A DNA stretch of 64,000 nucleotides from Alteripontixanthobacter muriae (lineage in GTDB: Bacteria; Pseudomonadota; Alphaproteobacteria; Sphingomonadales; Sphingomonadaceae): positions 1 through 64,000 of the forward strand of contig NZ_JAAFZT010000035.1 in NCBI RefSeq assembly GCF_013336795.1, read 5' to 3'. The notes under the pieces were generated by a model, which ran no database searches, was not told where the DNA came from, and saw only the letters and a program-made list of their open reading frames with translations. Shown here piece by piece: positions 44,570 through 54,355 of this stretch (position 1 is the first letter of the stretch; each line of letters begins with the position of its first letter). The position numbers were made by a program, and so were the translations under genes.

Positions 44570-46417
44570 TCAGGTCGGCTGCGGCTTGGCTCCTCGTCTT
44601 GCGGCTTTCTTCGCCGCTTTTTCTTCTGCAGTGCGCGTCACCGGCGGAGTATAGCTCAGTATGATGTCGCCAGCGCTCGGGTCGGGGCGGGATGCATGCG
44701 TAAAGAAGCGCATCCTGCCACTTTCGCGCAGCAGCAGCAGCATATGTGCAGTGTCGGGCAGCTTTTCCTGGGCATCATCGAAATCGAACTGCTCCGACAG
44801 CTTCGTCTTGCGGAAGATCCACCCTTCCCCTTGGCGCTCGTTGACGTCTTCCACCCCGAAGCCAGATTCGAACAGTGCACGTCCCCTGAGGCTCTCGGGG
44901 AGCGCACGTGGGTCCGCCTCGTTCACCTCGCCAAGCTGGTAGACGGAATCTCGGCCAATCTCGTAAGCGAATTCGTTGCAGACCAGCGCGTTGTAGGCCT
45001 CGTTCTCGGTTGCGGCGACCAGCACCTGAAAGGGGTTCAGGTCGAGATTATGTTCGGTTGCCTCGTTCAGGATCTCGCCGTGATAGAAGGGCAGGCCCTT
45101 CTGCCGCGCGGGTGCGAGCCGCTGCCAACTCGAATCCACGATCATCACCGGCGTTTTCAATTCGTGCATCTGTTCGGCCAGCGCGATGGTCCAGGAGTTT
45201 GATCCGACGATGAGCAACCCGGGACGTTCGTTGCCCTTGATCTTCAGCCAGCGCGCAACCGTATCGATGGTGAAACCGTGTGCGACAATCGTGACCACCA
45301 CCACGGCGAAACTGAGCCCGATAAGGACGTTGCCATCGGCATAGCCCAGCTCGCTGAGCCGAAGGGCGAACAGACCGGAAATCGCGACAAGCACGATCCC
45401 GCGGGGCGCGATCCAGGCGACGAAAAGACGCTCGTTCCACGGCATCGACGTGCCGAGCAAGCTCAGGAGAACCGTGACGGGCCTGACGATGAACAGGAGC
45501 GCGATCAGGAACAGCCCGAACCGCCAGTTGAGGTATGACAGTTCCTCAACCTCGAGCGAGGCCGACAGCAATATGAAGATGCCCGAGACGAGCAGGACGG
45601 CGATGTTTTCCTTGAAAGGATGAATTGAGCGCAAGCTGGAGACATTCATGTTGGCCAGCGCCACACCCATGACCGTCACGGCAACGAGGCCAGCTTCGTG
45701 CTCGATCTGGTTGGAGAGCACGAACACGCCGATCACCGTGGTGAACAGGACCGGGACCTTCAGATATTCGGGTACGGTTCCGCGCGGGAAGGTAAAGGCA
45801 ATTACCCACGCCGCGGCATAGCCGATCAGGCCGGAGATGACCGCCGCAATCAGCAGCGGAGGAACCACTTCGAAGACGGTCGCGCCATCTGCGGACAGGC
45901 GGAAATATTCATAGGCGATCACCGCCAGCAAGGCCCCGGTCGGGTCATTGACAATGGATTCCCACTTCAGCACCGATGCGGGCCGTGCCTGCACGCTGGA
46001 TTGGCGAAGCAGGGGCAGGACGACGGTAGGTCCGGTCACCACCAGAATGCCGCCAAACAGGATGGCGACCGGCCAGACGAGCCCGGCAATGTAATAACCG
46101 GCGCCCGCGCCCAGAACCCAGCCGATGATCACGCCCACCGTGGCAAGCCGCCAGACCGAATCGCCCGAATGTTTCAATTCGCGCAGGTCAAGGCTGAGCC
46201 CGCCTTCGAACAGGATCAGCGCGACGCCGATGCCGATCATGGGTTCAAGGAGATCACCGAAAATCTCTTCAGGATTGAAGAGATGCAGCACCGGCCCGGC
46301 CAGGAACCCGGCGGCAAGCATCAGCACGATGGCCGGCCAACCCGTCCGCCAGGCAATCCACTGCGCCCCAATCCCCAAAACGCCGATTAGGGCGATGACA
46401 AGTGCCTGTTCTTCCAT
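44570..46417 (-). CDS. CPA1-type cation:proton antiporter with cytoplasmic regulatory domain
   Basis: This 615-residue protein has about twelve helices in the first ~390 residues, including the CPA1-type GIGVALILFEGGLSLDL and ESIVNDPTGALLAVIAYE, whose NDPTG contains the ion-binding Asp. The C-terminal ~220 residues are soluble and RCK/TrkA-N-like (RPGLLIVGSNSWTIALAEQ, MIVDSSWQRLAPA), followed by a possible TrkA-C part and a basic, Lys/Arg-rich tail. It exports Na+ or K+ for protons. NhaP- and Kef-like proteins are the nearest families; the ion is not predictable. Confidence 0.88.
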   Translation of the reverse strand: MEEQALVIALIGVLGIGAQWIAWRTGWPAIVLMLAAGFLAGPVLHLFNPEEIFGDLLEPMIGIGVALILFEGGLSLDLRELKHSGDSVWRLATVGVIIGWVLGAGAGYYIAGLVWPVAILFGGILVVTGPTVVLPLLRQSSVQARPASVLKWESIVNDPTGALLAVIAYEYFRLSADGATVFEVVPPLLIAAVISGLIGYAAAWVIAFTFPRGTVPEYLKVPVLFTTVIGVFVLSNQIEHEAGLVAVTVMGVALANMNVSSLRSIHPFKENIAVLLVSGIFILLSASLEVEELSYLNWRFGLFLIALLFIVRPVTVLLSLLGTSMPWNERLFVAWIAPRGIVLVAISGLFALRLSELGYADGNVLIGLSFAVVVVTIVAHGFTIDTVARWLKIKGNERPGLLIVGSNSWTIALAEQMHELKTPVMIVDSSWQRLAPARQKGLPFYHGEILNEATEHNLDLNPFQVLVAATENEAYNALVCNEFAYEIGRDSVYQLGEVNEADPRALPESLRGRALFESGFGVEDVNERQGEGWIFRKTKLSEQFDFDDAQEKLPDTAHMLLLLRESGRMRFFTHASRPDPSAGDIILSYTPPVTRTAEEKAAKKAARRGAKPQPT

Positions 46418-46516
46418 GGTCAGCGTTCTAGGCGGGAAATCTGCTCAGGGCAAAGACTGGCTGTCGCGGATCGCATCAGAGGCTTCATCCGCAGCCTTGT
46501 GCCGGCCACCTCGCTG

Positions 46517-47053
46517 TCAATCGCCTGCGAAACTTACGAGCGCGTCAACATTCACGCCAGCCTCTCGCAGCTGGCTGGCACCGCCAAGATGGGGAAGGTC
46601 GATGACGAATTCGGCACGGTCGACGATTGCACCTGCTTTACGCAGAAGGGCGGTCGCGGCCAGCGCCGTGCCTCCTGTCGCGATGAGATCATCGACGATT
46701 GCAACTCGCGAGCCCTGGCGGATGGTGTCAGGGTCCAGCTCGAGCCGGTCGTCACCATATTCGAGAGCATAGGCAACCGAAATTGTGCGACCGGGCAACT
46801 TTCCCGGTTTGCGAACCGGCAGAAACCCGATCCCGAGTTCGGCGGCGACAGCGGCACCGAAGATGAAACCGCGGGCTTCCATGCCGGCAATCGCGGTTAC
46901 AGAGTGCCCGGTCAGACGTTCAGCCAAATGCCTGATGGCGCTGGAAAGGCCAGCACCATCAGCAATCAGCGTCGTGATATCGCGGAACTTGACGCCGCTC
47001 ACCGGAAAGTCGGGCACCGTACGGATGAACGCCTTCAAATCGGCAAGGCTCAT
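46517..47053 (-). CDS. apt: Adenine phosphoribosyltransferase
   Basis: This 178-residue purine salvage enzyme turns adenine and PRPP into AMP. FPVSGVKFRDITTLI lies near the N-terminus, GMEARGFIFG near residue 58, KPGKLPG, and the PRPP loop VAIVDDLIATGGTA near 115-128. ATG 47053 (MSLADLK) is preferred over upstream frames as it gives the usual size. It follows petC by 20 bases and probably shares the bc1 operon transcript. Confidence 0.94.
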   Translation of the reverse strand: MSLADLKAFIRTVPDFPVSGVKFRDITTLIADGAGLSSAIRHLAERLTGHSVTAIAGMEARGFIFGAAVAAELGIGFLPVRKPGKLPGRTISVAYALEYGDDRLELDPDTIRQGSRVAIVDDLIATGGTALAATALLRKAGAIVDRAEFVIDLPHLGGASQLREAGVNVDALVSFAGD

Positions 47054-47072
47054 CCGCGCGGCAGAAATGCGG

Positions 47073-47921
47073 TCAGTCCTTCCGGCTAGGTTTGATCGAG
47101 GACCAGATCTGCTTTTTCGCCAGCCAGGCGAGAATTGTGGCGAACAGCAGGAAGCCAAGCACCGGCCAGCCTACCGCCTTGCGTTCAGCCATCGTCGGTT
47201 CTGCGGTCCAGGTCAGGAACGCGGCAACATCCTCGGACATCTGCGCGATCGTGGGGGAGCCGCCTTCGTAGGTCACCTGACCATCAGACGTCAGCGGTGG
47301 AGCCATGGCGAGGTTCAGGTTCGGGAAGTAGCGGTTGTAATACAGTCCTGGCGGCGTGGAGAAGTCGGGAAACTCCGCCTTCAGTTCCTCTGGGATCGCG
47401 CTGTAACCAACCAGAAGCGAATAGACATAGGCCGACCCATCATGCCGCGCCTTGGTGATCAGAGAAAGATCGGGAGGAATCGCGTTGTTGTTGGCAGCCG
47501 CAGCAGCAACGGCATTGGGGTAAGGCGAAGGAATGTAGTCGGTCGGCGTTGCCGCCCGAAGGACCGATTCACCGGTATCGGGATCGATGCCGGGGACCTG
47601 GAACTGCGCCGCAATCGCCTTGATCTCGGCCTCGGTATATTCGAGGTCGGCAAGATCGCGGAAAGCGACATACTGCAGGCCGTGGCAGGCGGAACAGACT
47701 TCCTGATAGACCTTGAAACCGCGCTGCAGCTGCGGAACGTCCCACGTGCCTAGCGGACCGTCGCTCGACAGTTCAAGGTCGAGTGGATGTTCATGGAACG
47801 CGTGTTCGGCGGTTTCTTCGCCGAAGCCTTCGGTCGCGGCGGTGAAGGCACCGGTCACGAAGGACCACAGCACGCCCAGGGCAAAGAACAGGCCGGCGAG
47901 GATACCGATAATGCGGATCAT
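47073..47921 (-). CDS. petC: Cytochrome c1 of the bc1 complex
   Basis: This 282-residue protein has an N-terminal hydrophobic signal/anchor (IRIIGILAGLFFALGVLWSF), the haem-binding CSACH at residues 76-80, the Met ligand region NLAMAPPL and a C-terminal membrane anchor (VLGFLLFATILAWLAKKQIW). It passes electrons from the Rieske protein to a soluble or membrane cytochrome c. It follows petB by 28 bases. Confidence 0.95.
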   Translation of the reverse strand: MIRIIGILAGLFFALGVLWSFVTGAFTAATEGFGEETAEHAFHEHPLDLELSSDGPLGTWDVPQLQRGFKVYQEVCSACHGLQYVAFRDLADLEYTEAEIKAIAAQFQVPGIDPDTGESVLRAATPTDYIPSPYPNAVAAAAANNNAIPPDLSLITKARHDGSAYVYSLLVGYSAIPEELKAEFPDFSTPPGLYYNRYFPNLNLAMAPPLTSDGQVTYEGGSPTIAQMSEDVAAFLTWTAEPTMAERKAVGWPVLGFLLFATILAWLAKKQIWSSIKPSRKD

Positions 47922-47949
47922 GTCAGTAGCTTTCCAATTCCTGCGTTCG

Positions 47950-49245
47950 TCACACCGCGGGCGAGGCGTTTTCGCCCAGCACGGGTTTCTTGTCGGAGCC
48001 CAGCACAGCCTCGGTAATCGAATAGGGCAGCGGCTGCGGCTTCTCGATCGATGAGATGATCGGCAGGATCACCAGGAAATGCAGGAAGTAATAAGCGGTC
48101 GCGATCTGGCTCAGCATCACGAAGGGCTCTTCTGCCGGAGCACCACCGCAATAGAACAGCACCAGCATCGTCGGGATCAGGCCGAACCAGAAGAACTTGC
48201 GGAACAGCGGACGATAATGGCCGGACCGTACCGGGCTCTTGTCCAGCCAGGGCAGGAAGAACCAGACCAGGATCGACGCAAACATCGCAAGCACGCCCAG
48301 CAGCTTCGCAGGAATGAAGAAGATGTCCTGCGTGAAGGCCCGCAGAATGGCGTAGAACGGCCAGAAATACCATTCGGGAACGATATGCGCCGGGGTCGAG
48401 AGCGGGTTCGCCTCGATATAATTGTCAGGGTGGCCGAGGAAATTCGGCAGGAAGAACACGAACGTCATGAGGACCAGCAGGAAGATGCCCAGTCCGAAAC
48501 CATCCTTGGCGGTGTAATACGGGTGGAACGGCACGGTGTCGCTCTCTCCCTTGATCTCCACTCCGGTGGGGTTGGAGGAACCGGGGATATGCAGCGCCCA
48601 GATGTGCAGGATGACCACACCGGCAATGACGAAGGGCATCAGGAAATGGAGGCTGAAGAAGCGGTTCAGAGCGGCATTGTCAGGCGCAAAACCACCCAGC
48701 AGCCAGATTTGAAGCGGCTCACCTACCAGCGGGATGGCCCCGAAAAGGCCGGTGATGACCTTGGCGCCCCAGAAGCTCATCTGACCCCAGGGAAGGACAT
48801 AGCCCATGAAAGCGGTCGCCATCATCAGCAGGAAGATGACGACGCCCAGCAGCCAGATCATCTCGCGCGGGGCCTTGTAGGAGGAATAGAACAACCCGCG
48901 GAAGATATGCAAGTAGATGACGACAAAGAAGAAGCTGGCGCCGTTGGCATGCGCGTAACGCATCATCCAGCCCCAGTTGACGTCGCGCATGATGTGTTCG
49001 GTCGTGGCGAAAGCGACAAGAGCGTTCGGCGCATAGTGCATGGCAAGAACGATGCCGGTGACGATCTGCAACATCAGCGCGAAACCGGCGAGCACGCCGA
49101 AATTCCACATGTAGTTGAGGTTGCGCGGCACCGGATAGCCCGCACCGACCGCATTGTAGACGAAGCGCGGCAGCGGCAGCCTTTCGTCCAGGAACTTGGT
49201 CAGGCCGGTCTTGGGTTCGTAAGCTTGCGCCCAGGGGAAACTCAT
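47950..49245 (-). CDS. petB: Cytochrome b of the bc1 complex
   Basis: This 431-residue membrane protein has eight hydrophobic helices. Haem-ligand His residues lie in [20 protein letters not shown] and in [15 protein letters not shown], and the quinol site motif reads [14 protein letters not shown]. It oxidises ubiquinol and reduces the Rieske centre. The C-terminus is slightly extended relative to Rhodobacter. It follows petA by 14 bases. Confidence 0.96.
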   Translation of the reverse strand: MSFPWAQAYEPKTGLTKFLDERLPLPRFVYNAVGAGYPVPRNLNYMWNFGVLAGFALMLQIVTGIVLAMHYAPNALVAFATTEHIMRDVNWGWMMRYAHANGASFFFVVIYLHIFRGLFYSSYKAPREMIWLLGVVIFLLMMATAFMGYVLPWGQMSFWGAKVITGLFGAIPLVGEPLQIWLLGGFAPDNAALNRFFSLHFLMPFVIAGVVILHIWALHIPGSSNPTGVEIKGESDTVPFHPYYTAKDGFGLGIFLLVLMTFVFFLPNFLGHPDNYIEANPLSTPAHIVPEWYFWPFYAILRAFTQDIFFIPAKLLGVLAMFASILVWFFLPWLDKSPVRSGHYRPLFRKFFWFGLIPTMLVLFYCGGAPAEEPFVMLSQIATAYYFLHFLVILPIISSIEKPQPLPYSITEAVLGSDKKPVLGENASPAV

Positions 49246-49259
49246 GTCGCTATCTTTCC

Positions 49260-49847
49260 TCAGCCCACGGTGATCGTCGTGTCGGTCGTGAATTCATATT
49301 CCGGAACCAGCAGGTTGGTCGGAGCCGGACCTTTCCGAATGCGTCCCGCCGTGTCGTAATGCGACCCGTGGCACGGGCAGAAATAGCCGCCATATTCACC
49401 CTTGTTCTCACCCTCAGCGGCACCCAGCGGCACACAGCCGAGGTGGGTGCAAACGCCCATGGTGACGAGCATGTCGAGATGCCCTTCCCGGGTCCGTTCG
49501 TCCAATGTCTCGGGGTCACGCAGAGAACCAGCGGGAACAGCCTGCGCTTCTGCGATTTCCGCGGCAGTCAGGCGGCGCACGAAAAGCGGCTGCTTGCGGA
49601 ATACGGCCTTGATGGCCTGCCCGGGTTCGATTGCGGAAACGTCGACTTCGGTCACCGCTTCGGCGAGAACGTCTTCGGAAGGGGCCATCTGGCTGATCAG
49701 CGGGTACAGAACGAACACGGCGCCGACGCCGCCAGCGCTGACGGCCGCGATATTGATGAAATCGCGGCGACGCACACCGTCATCCGCCGTGTCATCGATT
49801 TGCCTGACCGGAATTTCGGTCGTCGCGGTACCGGTTGTGTCAGCCAT
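49260..49847 (-). CDS. petA: Ubiquinol-cytochrome c reductase Rieske iron-sulfur subunit
   Basis: This 195-residue protein has a Tat-type motif ([10 protein letters not shown]) and one membrane helix near residues 25-50. The 2Fe-2S ligand motifs are CTHLGC and CPCHGSH. It is the mobile electron carrier of the bc1 complex. ATG 49847 ([11 protein letters not shown]) gives the family's usual length; a longer frame upstream is unlikely. First gene of a petA-petB-petC-apt run. Confidence 0.95.
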   Translation of the reverse strand: MADTTGTATTEIPVRQIDDTADDGVRRRDFINIAAVSAGGVGAVFVLYPLISQMAPSEDVLAEAVTEVDVSAIEPGQAIKAVFRKQPLFVRRLTAAEIAEAQAVPAGSLRDPETLDERTREGHLDMLVTMGVCTHLGCVPLGAAEGENKGEYGGYFCPCHGSHYDTAGRIRKGPAPTNLLVPEYEFTTDTTITVG

Positions 49848-50096
49848 CAGCCCTTGCCTTGCCTGCCGCGACCCGATCGTGCGGCGGTTCGCGTTGATTT
49901 TCACGGTGTCTTCGCACCCGGGAACCCTGGTACGCCGGATCGCCAAGCCGCCTGTAAAGGCGAGGCTTTCAATACCGGTTTTGCCGCGCTGATAGTGACA
50001 AAAGCGCCCGGTGCCAACCGGATTCTTGGCAAAATTGTGGTGAGACCGGATGCTGGATCCCAGCCTTCCGCTACGGCTTCGGTTGGCAACAGCCTA

Positions 50097-50816
50097 TCAT
50101 GATGCGGGCAGCGCGATCAGTGAAATCTGGCGACCGCCCGTTTCTTCGCCGCGATGAGTTGCAAGGCGGAAGGAGTGGAAGCGGTCCGGATGTCGGTAGG
50201 TGTCGATTGCCAGCGCCTCGACCTTTTCAATTCCGGCGTCCGCCAACCGGGCCGCGACATACCCCGCCAAGTCGAACTGCCAGTGATCTTTCCGACCGGG
50301 CGCGAAGCAGGCGGCATCCCCAAGCTCGAAATGGTTCTTCATGTTGCCGCCGACTTCGTAACTTTCCTGTGCGATGCAGGGCCCGATAGCGGCCTTGATC
50401 CTGTCTGCTTGCGCGCCAGCGCGCACCATCGCGCTCACCGAATTGCCAAGGATGCCGCCCTGCGCGCCGCGCCATCCTGCATGCACGGCAGCGATGACGC
50501 CCGCTTCCTCGTCCGCCAGCAGGACCGGCGCGCAGTCCGCCGTTACGACGGCAATGGCGAGTTCACGGCATTTCGTGACCAGAGCGTCCGCTGCGATGTC
50601 GCGGGAATGGCTTGCCGGATCGGTGACAAAGACGACATCTGCCGAGTGCACCTGCCGGACCATCAGCAACGGTCCGCCTTGGCCGACGGCGGCCAGTGCA
50701 GCGGCTTCATCAGGACCCTTGCTGCCCTTTTGCATGAAGGCGTGGGGGATGCCCTGCAGCACCCCCGCCGTCACGCCCTGCGGCTCAGCCTGCTCGTCGC
50801 TTACTTCCTCAACCAA
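50097..50816 (-). CDS. pgeF: Peptidoglycan editing factor PgeF (YfiH, multicopper polyphenol oxidase-like fold)
   Basis: This 239-residue protein of the DUF152/CNF1-like fold has the key residues in VRQVHSADVV, TADCAPVLL and AAVHAGWRGAQGG, which carry the conserved His-Cys-His metal or catalytic set. PgeF removes wrongly incorporated amino acids from UDP-MurNAc precursors; older annotation calls it a laccase. The start overlaps the end of pepN by eight bases, so it is likely co-transcribed. Confidence 0.9.
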   Translation of the reverse strand: MVEEVSDEQAEPQGVTAGVLQGIPHAFMQKGSKGPDEAAALAAVGQGGPLLMVRQVHSADVVFVTDPASHSRDIAADALVTKCRELAIAVVTADCAPVLLADEEAGVIAAVHAGWRGAQGGILGNSVSAMVRAGAQADRIKAAIGPCIAQESYEVGGNMKNHFELGDAACFAPGRKDHWQFDLAGYVAARLADAGIEKVEALAIDTYRHPDRFHSFRLATHRGEETGGRQISLIALPAS

Positions 50817-53487
50817 GGCTGCGGGTGACCTGTTCGAAGGTATCGCGCGACAGTTTGGCTGCCTTGGCGATGCGCTCCAGCTGTTCGCGCATCATCGCAG
50901 CGCGGCGTGGTTCGATCCGCCGCCAGCGGCCCAGCGGTGACACGAAACGGGCGGCGATCTGCGGATTTACGGGGTCGAGTTCGAGGATGAGATCCGCGAT
51001 TATCCGATAGCCCTCGCCGCTCTCCGCATGGAAGCCGTGCGGATTACCGGCGAAAGCCATGTACAGGCTGCGCACGCGGTTGGGGTTGGTCAGCGTGAAA
51101 TCGGGATGCTCGGCCAGCGCCTTCACATGGTCGAGCACTGCGGGATGGAGTGAAGATGCCTGCAGCGCGAACCATTTGTCGATGACGAGCGCATTTCCAT
51201 CATAACGGCGGTGGAAGTCGATCAGGCGATCGGTGCGCACGGCGCTGTCGATGCCGGTCAGCACCATCAGCGCCCCTTGGCGGTCCGTCATGTTATCCGC
51301 GCTATCATATTGAGCGGCTGCCATCTGCGCGGCAAGCTGCGGATTGCCCGCGGCCAGATAGACGAGCGCCTGCGTCTTCAGCTTGCGCGCACCGCGCGAG
51401 GCGACGTCGGCAGAATATGCGATGCCGCCGGCCCGTTCATGCGCGGCGATCAGTTCGCCCTCAAGCTGTCTGGCGAGCCATTCTTTCAGTTTCTCGCGCT
51501 CGGCATGGATCTTCGCCGGGTCCGCCACCAGCATCTGTTCGGCGATGTAGGTGAGGCCGGGCATGGTCATCAGTTCCGCCCGCATGGAAGCGTCCAGCCT
51601 CTCATCCTGCAAAACCGCCCGCAGCGCGGCTGCGATGGCGCTTTGCCCCGCGTCGCGCTCGCGGTCGTCCAGCCCGTCACCAAGGCTGGCGGTGAGATGG
51701 CCGAGGATCAGATCCTGCATCGCCTCGTAACGGGCGAAGGAATCATCGTCATGCGCGGCAAGGAAGGTGAGATCGTCGCGGGAAATCTCGCGCGAAATGC
51801 GCACCGGCGCGGAGAAGCCACGGTTGACGGACAGAACGGGCGGCTGCGTCGAGCCTTCGAAGGACAGTTCCTTTTCCGCCGTATCGAGCATCACCAGCCG
51901 TTCGCCATCGTGTGTGCCGGTGAATCGGTCGAACAAGGCGATCTTCAGCGGGATGGGCATAGGATGCTTTGCCGGCTGCCCGGGAGTCGGCGGTACTGTT
52001 TGCGAGAGGCGAATGGTAATGGTGTCGCCTTGGTGGCGCGTGGTAATCTGCACCTGCGGCGTACCGGCCTGCGAATACCAAAGGCGGAACTTTTCGAGGT
52101 CCAGCCCGGCCCCGTCTTCCATGCTGCGGATGAAGTCTTCGCATGTCGCGGCCTCGCCGTCATGGCGATCGAAATAGAGGTCGGTGCCTTTGCGGAAGGC
52201 ATCGGGTCCGGCCATGGTCCGCATCATGCGAATGACCTCGGCACCCTTGTTGTAGATAGTGCTGGTGTAGAAATTCGAGATCTCGCGGAAGCTGTCGGGC
52301 CGGATAGGATGCGCCAGAGGGCCGGAATCCTCCGGGAACTGGACGCTGCGCAGGATGCGGACATCCTCGATGCGCTTCACCGCCTCACCCTGGCAATCCT
52401 GGCTGAAAAGCTGGTCACGCAGGACGGTGAAGCCTTCCTTCAGGCTCAGCTGGAACCAGTCGCGGCAGGTGACGCGGTTGCCCGACCAATTGTGGAAATA
52501 TTCATGCGCGATCACGCCTTCGACCGCGTCGTAATCGCCATCCGTCGCGGTTTCAGGGTCGGCCAGGACGTATTTGGTATTGAATACGTTCAGCCCCTTG
52601 TTCTCCATTGCGCCCATGTTGAAATCGCTGACGGCGACGATGTTGAACAGGTCGAGATCATATTCCCGACCGAAGGTTTGCTCGTCCCACGCCATGCTCT
52701 TCTTCAGCGATTGCATGGCGTGATCGGTACGCCCCAGATCGCCTTCGCGGACGTAGATTGCGAGATCGACCTCGCGTCCGCTCATCGTGGTGAAGCTGTC
52801 GCGATTGTCGACGAGATCGCCTGCGATCAGCGCGAACAGATAAGAAGGCTTCAGCCACGGATCGTGCCATTCGGCCCAGTGGGTACCGTCTTCATTGTCC
52901 CCTTCGGCGACCTTGTTGCCATTGGAAAGCAGGACGGGAAAGCGCGCCTTGTCACCTTCCATCCGCACCAAATAGCTCGACAGGACATCGGGCCGGTCGG
53001 GAAAGAAGGTGATGCGGCGAAAGCCCTCCGCCTCGCATTGCGTGCAGAGCATTCCGCCAGATGCGAACAGGCCCATCAGCTGGCTGTTGGCAGAGGGATT
53101 CACCTCGGTGACCATGCGGATCTCGTGTTCGTCGGCGGGGAGGGAAACCAGCAGGTCGGACCCGTCCATCGTCCAGCCATGCGTGATCTCGCCATCCACT
53201 TCGACCGACAAGGGTTCCAGCGCATCGCCGTTGAGGCGGATGTGGCGCGCACCCTCGCCCGCGACCTTGTCACCCGCCGCCTGATCTGTCTTGCGGCTGA
53301 CCTTCAGCGTCGCGGCGATGCGGGTGCGCTCCAGACCCAGCCTGAAATCGAGCGCGATTTCCGGCACATCCCAGGGGAAAGGCTTATAGTCCAGCCGCCG
53401 GATCGTGGCCGGGTGCTGCGGTTCGGGCGCGGCGTCCGCCATCTCGTGATTGCCGCTGGCAGTGGACGGGGTAGGGGCGATATCCAT
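50809..53487 (-). CDS. pepN: Aminopeptidase N
   Basis: This 892-residue M1 zinc peptidase has the substrate motif GAMENKGLNVF near residues 290-300 and the zinc motif HEYFHNWSGNRVTCRDW near 326-342; the distal Glu follows in KEGFTVLRDQ. Length and the C-terminal helical half match E. coli PepN. It trims N-terminal residues from peptides in the cytosol. The ATG at 53487 opens with about 20 hydrophilic residues, and a shorter start at about 53442 (MADAAPEP) is also possible. Confidence 0.95.
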   Translation of the reverse strand: MDIAPTPSTASGNHEMADAAPEPQHPATIRRLDYKPFPWDVPEIALDFRLGLERTRIAATLKVSRKTDQAAGDKVAGEGARHIRLNGDALEPLSVEVDGEITHGWTMDGSDLLVSLPADEHEIRMVTEVNPSANSQLMGLFASGGMLCTQCEAEGFRRITFFPDRPDVLSSYLVRMEGDKARFPVLLSNGNKVAEGDNEDGTHWAEWHDPWLKPSYLFALIAGDLVDNRDSFTTMSGREVDLAIYVREGDLGRTDHAMQSLKKSMAWDEQTFGREYDLDLFNIVAVSDFNMGAMENKGLNVFNTKYVLADPETATDGDYDAVEGVIAHEYFHNWSGNRVTCRDWFQLSLKEGFTVLRDQLFSQDCQGEAVKRIEDVRILRSVQFPEDSGPLAHPIRPDSFREISNFYTSTIYNKGAEVIRMMRTMAGPDAFRKGTDLYFDRHDGEAATCEDFIRSMEDGAGLDLEKFRLWYSQAGTPQVQITTRHQGDTITIRLSQTVPPTPGQPAKHPMPIPLKIALFDRFTGTHDGERLVMLDTAEKELSFEGSTQPPVLSVNRGFSAPVRISREISRDDLTFLAAHDDDSFARYEAMQDLILGHLTASLGDGLDDRERDAGQSAIAAALRAVLQDERLDASMRAELMTMPGLTYIAEQMLVADPAKIHAEREKLKEWLARQLEGELIAAHERAGGIAYSADVASRGARKLKTQALVYLAAGNPQLAAQMAAAQYDSADNMTDRQGALMVLTGIDSAVRTDRLIDFHRRYDGNALVIDKWFALQASSLHPAVLDHVKALAEHPDFTLTNPNRVRSLYMAFAGNPHGFHAESGEGYRIIADLILELDPVNPQIAARFVSPLGRWRRIEPRRAAMMREQLERIAKAAKLSRDTFEQVTRSLG

Positions 53488-53575
53488 CGAAGAATCCTGT
53501 CTCGGGTCATGTCGGCCACCGCGAGATTCGGGCGGCGGGGGTGCATCGGAGCGTTCATGCGCTATAACGCGCTAC

Positions 53576-54355
53576 ATGGTCCAGATGTTCATTTTCGGCC
53601 TCGGCTACACTGCCAGCCGTATCGCCGATGCCGTCCGAGCGGCGGGCGGGCACGTGGATGCGACGGGCAGCGCAGGCAATATCGACTTTGCTGACCCGGG
53701 CGCGGTGCAAGGTGCCTTGGCACAAGCGACCCACATCCTGTCGAGCGTGCCTCCTGCCGATGGCAGCGACCCGGTGCTCGACCGTTACGGGGCAAGTCTT
53801 GCGGGCAGGCGCCTGCTCTATCTGTCCTCCACCGGCGTCTATGGCGATGCACGGGGCGCGTGGGTGGATGAAGCCTCCCCCACCGGCCATGGGCGGCGTT
53901 CGGCGCGGGCGCAATGCGACGCACGCTGGCTGGAGGCGGGCGCGCGGGTCTTCCGCCTGCCCGGCATATACGGCCCCGGCCGCAGTCCGCTCGACCGGGT
54001 GCGCGAGGGGCGGGCGCATCGCATCGACATGCCCGGACAGGTGTTCAGCCGCATTCACGTGGACGACATCGTGCGCGGAATCATGGCGGGTCTGGATGCT
54101 GCGCCTGGAGCCTACAACCTTGCCGACGACCTGCCAGCCAGCCACAATCTGGTGACGGAGGAAGCCTGCCGGTTGCTCGGCACCCCGCCGCCCCCGCTTC
54201 AGACGATAGATGAGGCCGGACTGTCGCCCATGGCGCGGGGTTTCTACGCGGAAAATCGCCGGGTCGCGAACGGCAAGGCTAAGCGAGGGCTAGGCTGGCG
54301 CCCCCGCTTTCCCGATTATCGGAGCGGGCTGCGTGCCCTGCTGCAAGCCGATTAG
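53576..54355 (+). CDS. NAD(P)-binding SDR-family protein (YeeZ-like)
   Basis: This 259-residue protein has a Rossmann nucleotide motif, FGLGYTASRIADAV, near the start. Segments RRLLYLSSTGVYGDARGAWV and RIHVDDIVRGIMAGLD resemble extended SDR epimerases, but the YxxxK catalytic pair is not obvious. This resembles the YeeZ branch, whose function is unknown. ATG 53576 or 53585 is the probable start. It is divergent from pepN and ends in a four-base convergent overlap with the EamA gene. Confidence 0.82.
   Translation: MVQMFIFGLGYTASRIADAVRAAGGHVDATGSAGNIDFADPGAVQGALAQATHILSSVPPADGSDPVLDRYGASLAGRRLLYLSSTGVYGDARGAWVDEASPTGHGRRSARAQCDARWLEAGARVFRLPGIYGPGRSPLDRVREGRAHRIDMPGQVFSRIHVDDIVRGIMAGLDAAPGAYNLADDLPASHNLVTEEACRLLGTPPPPLQTIDEAGLSPMARGFYAENRRVANGKAKRGLGWRPRFPDYRSGLRALLQAD

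Noticed and set aside
48079-49359. 426-codon plus-strand frame opposite petB
   Set aside because: Antisense shadow; petB has all haem ligands and the family length.
51211-53694. 827-codon open frame on the plus strand opposite pepN
   Set aside because: It is the antisense of a clear aminopeptidase gene; long antisense frames are common in GC-rich genes and it has no family pattern.
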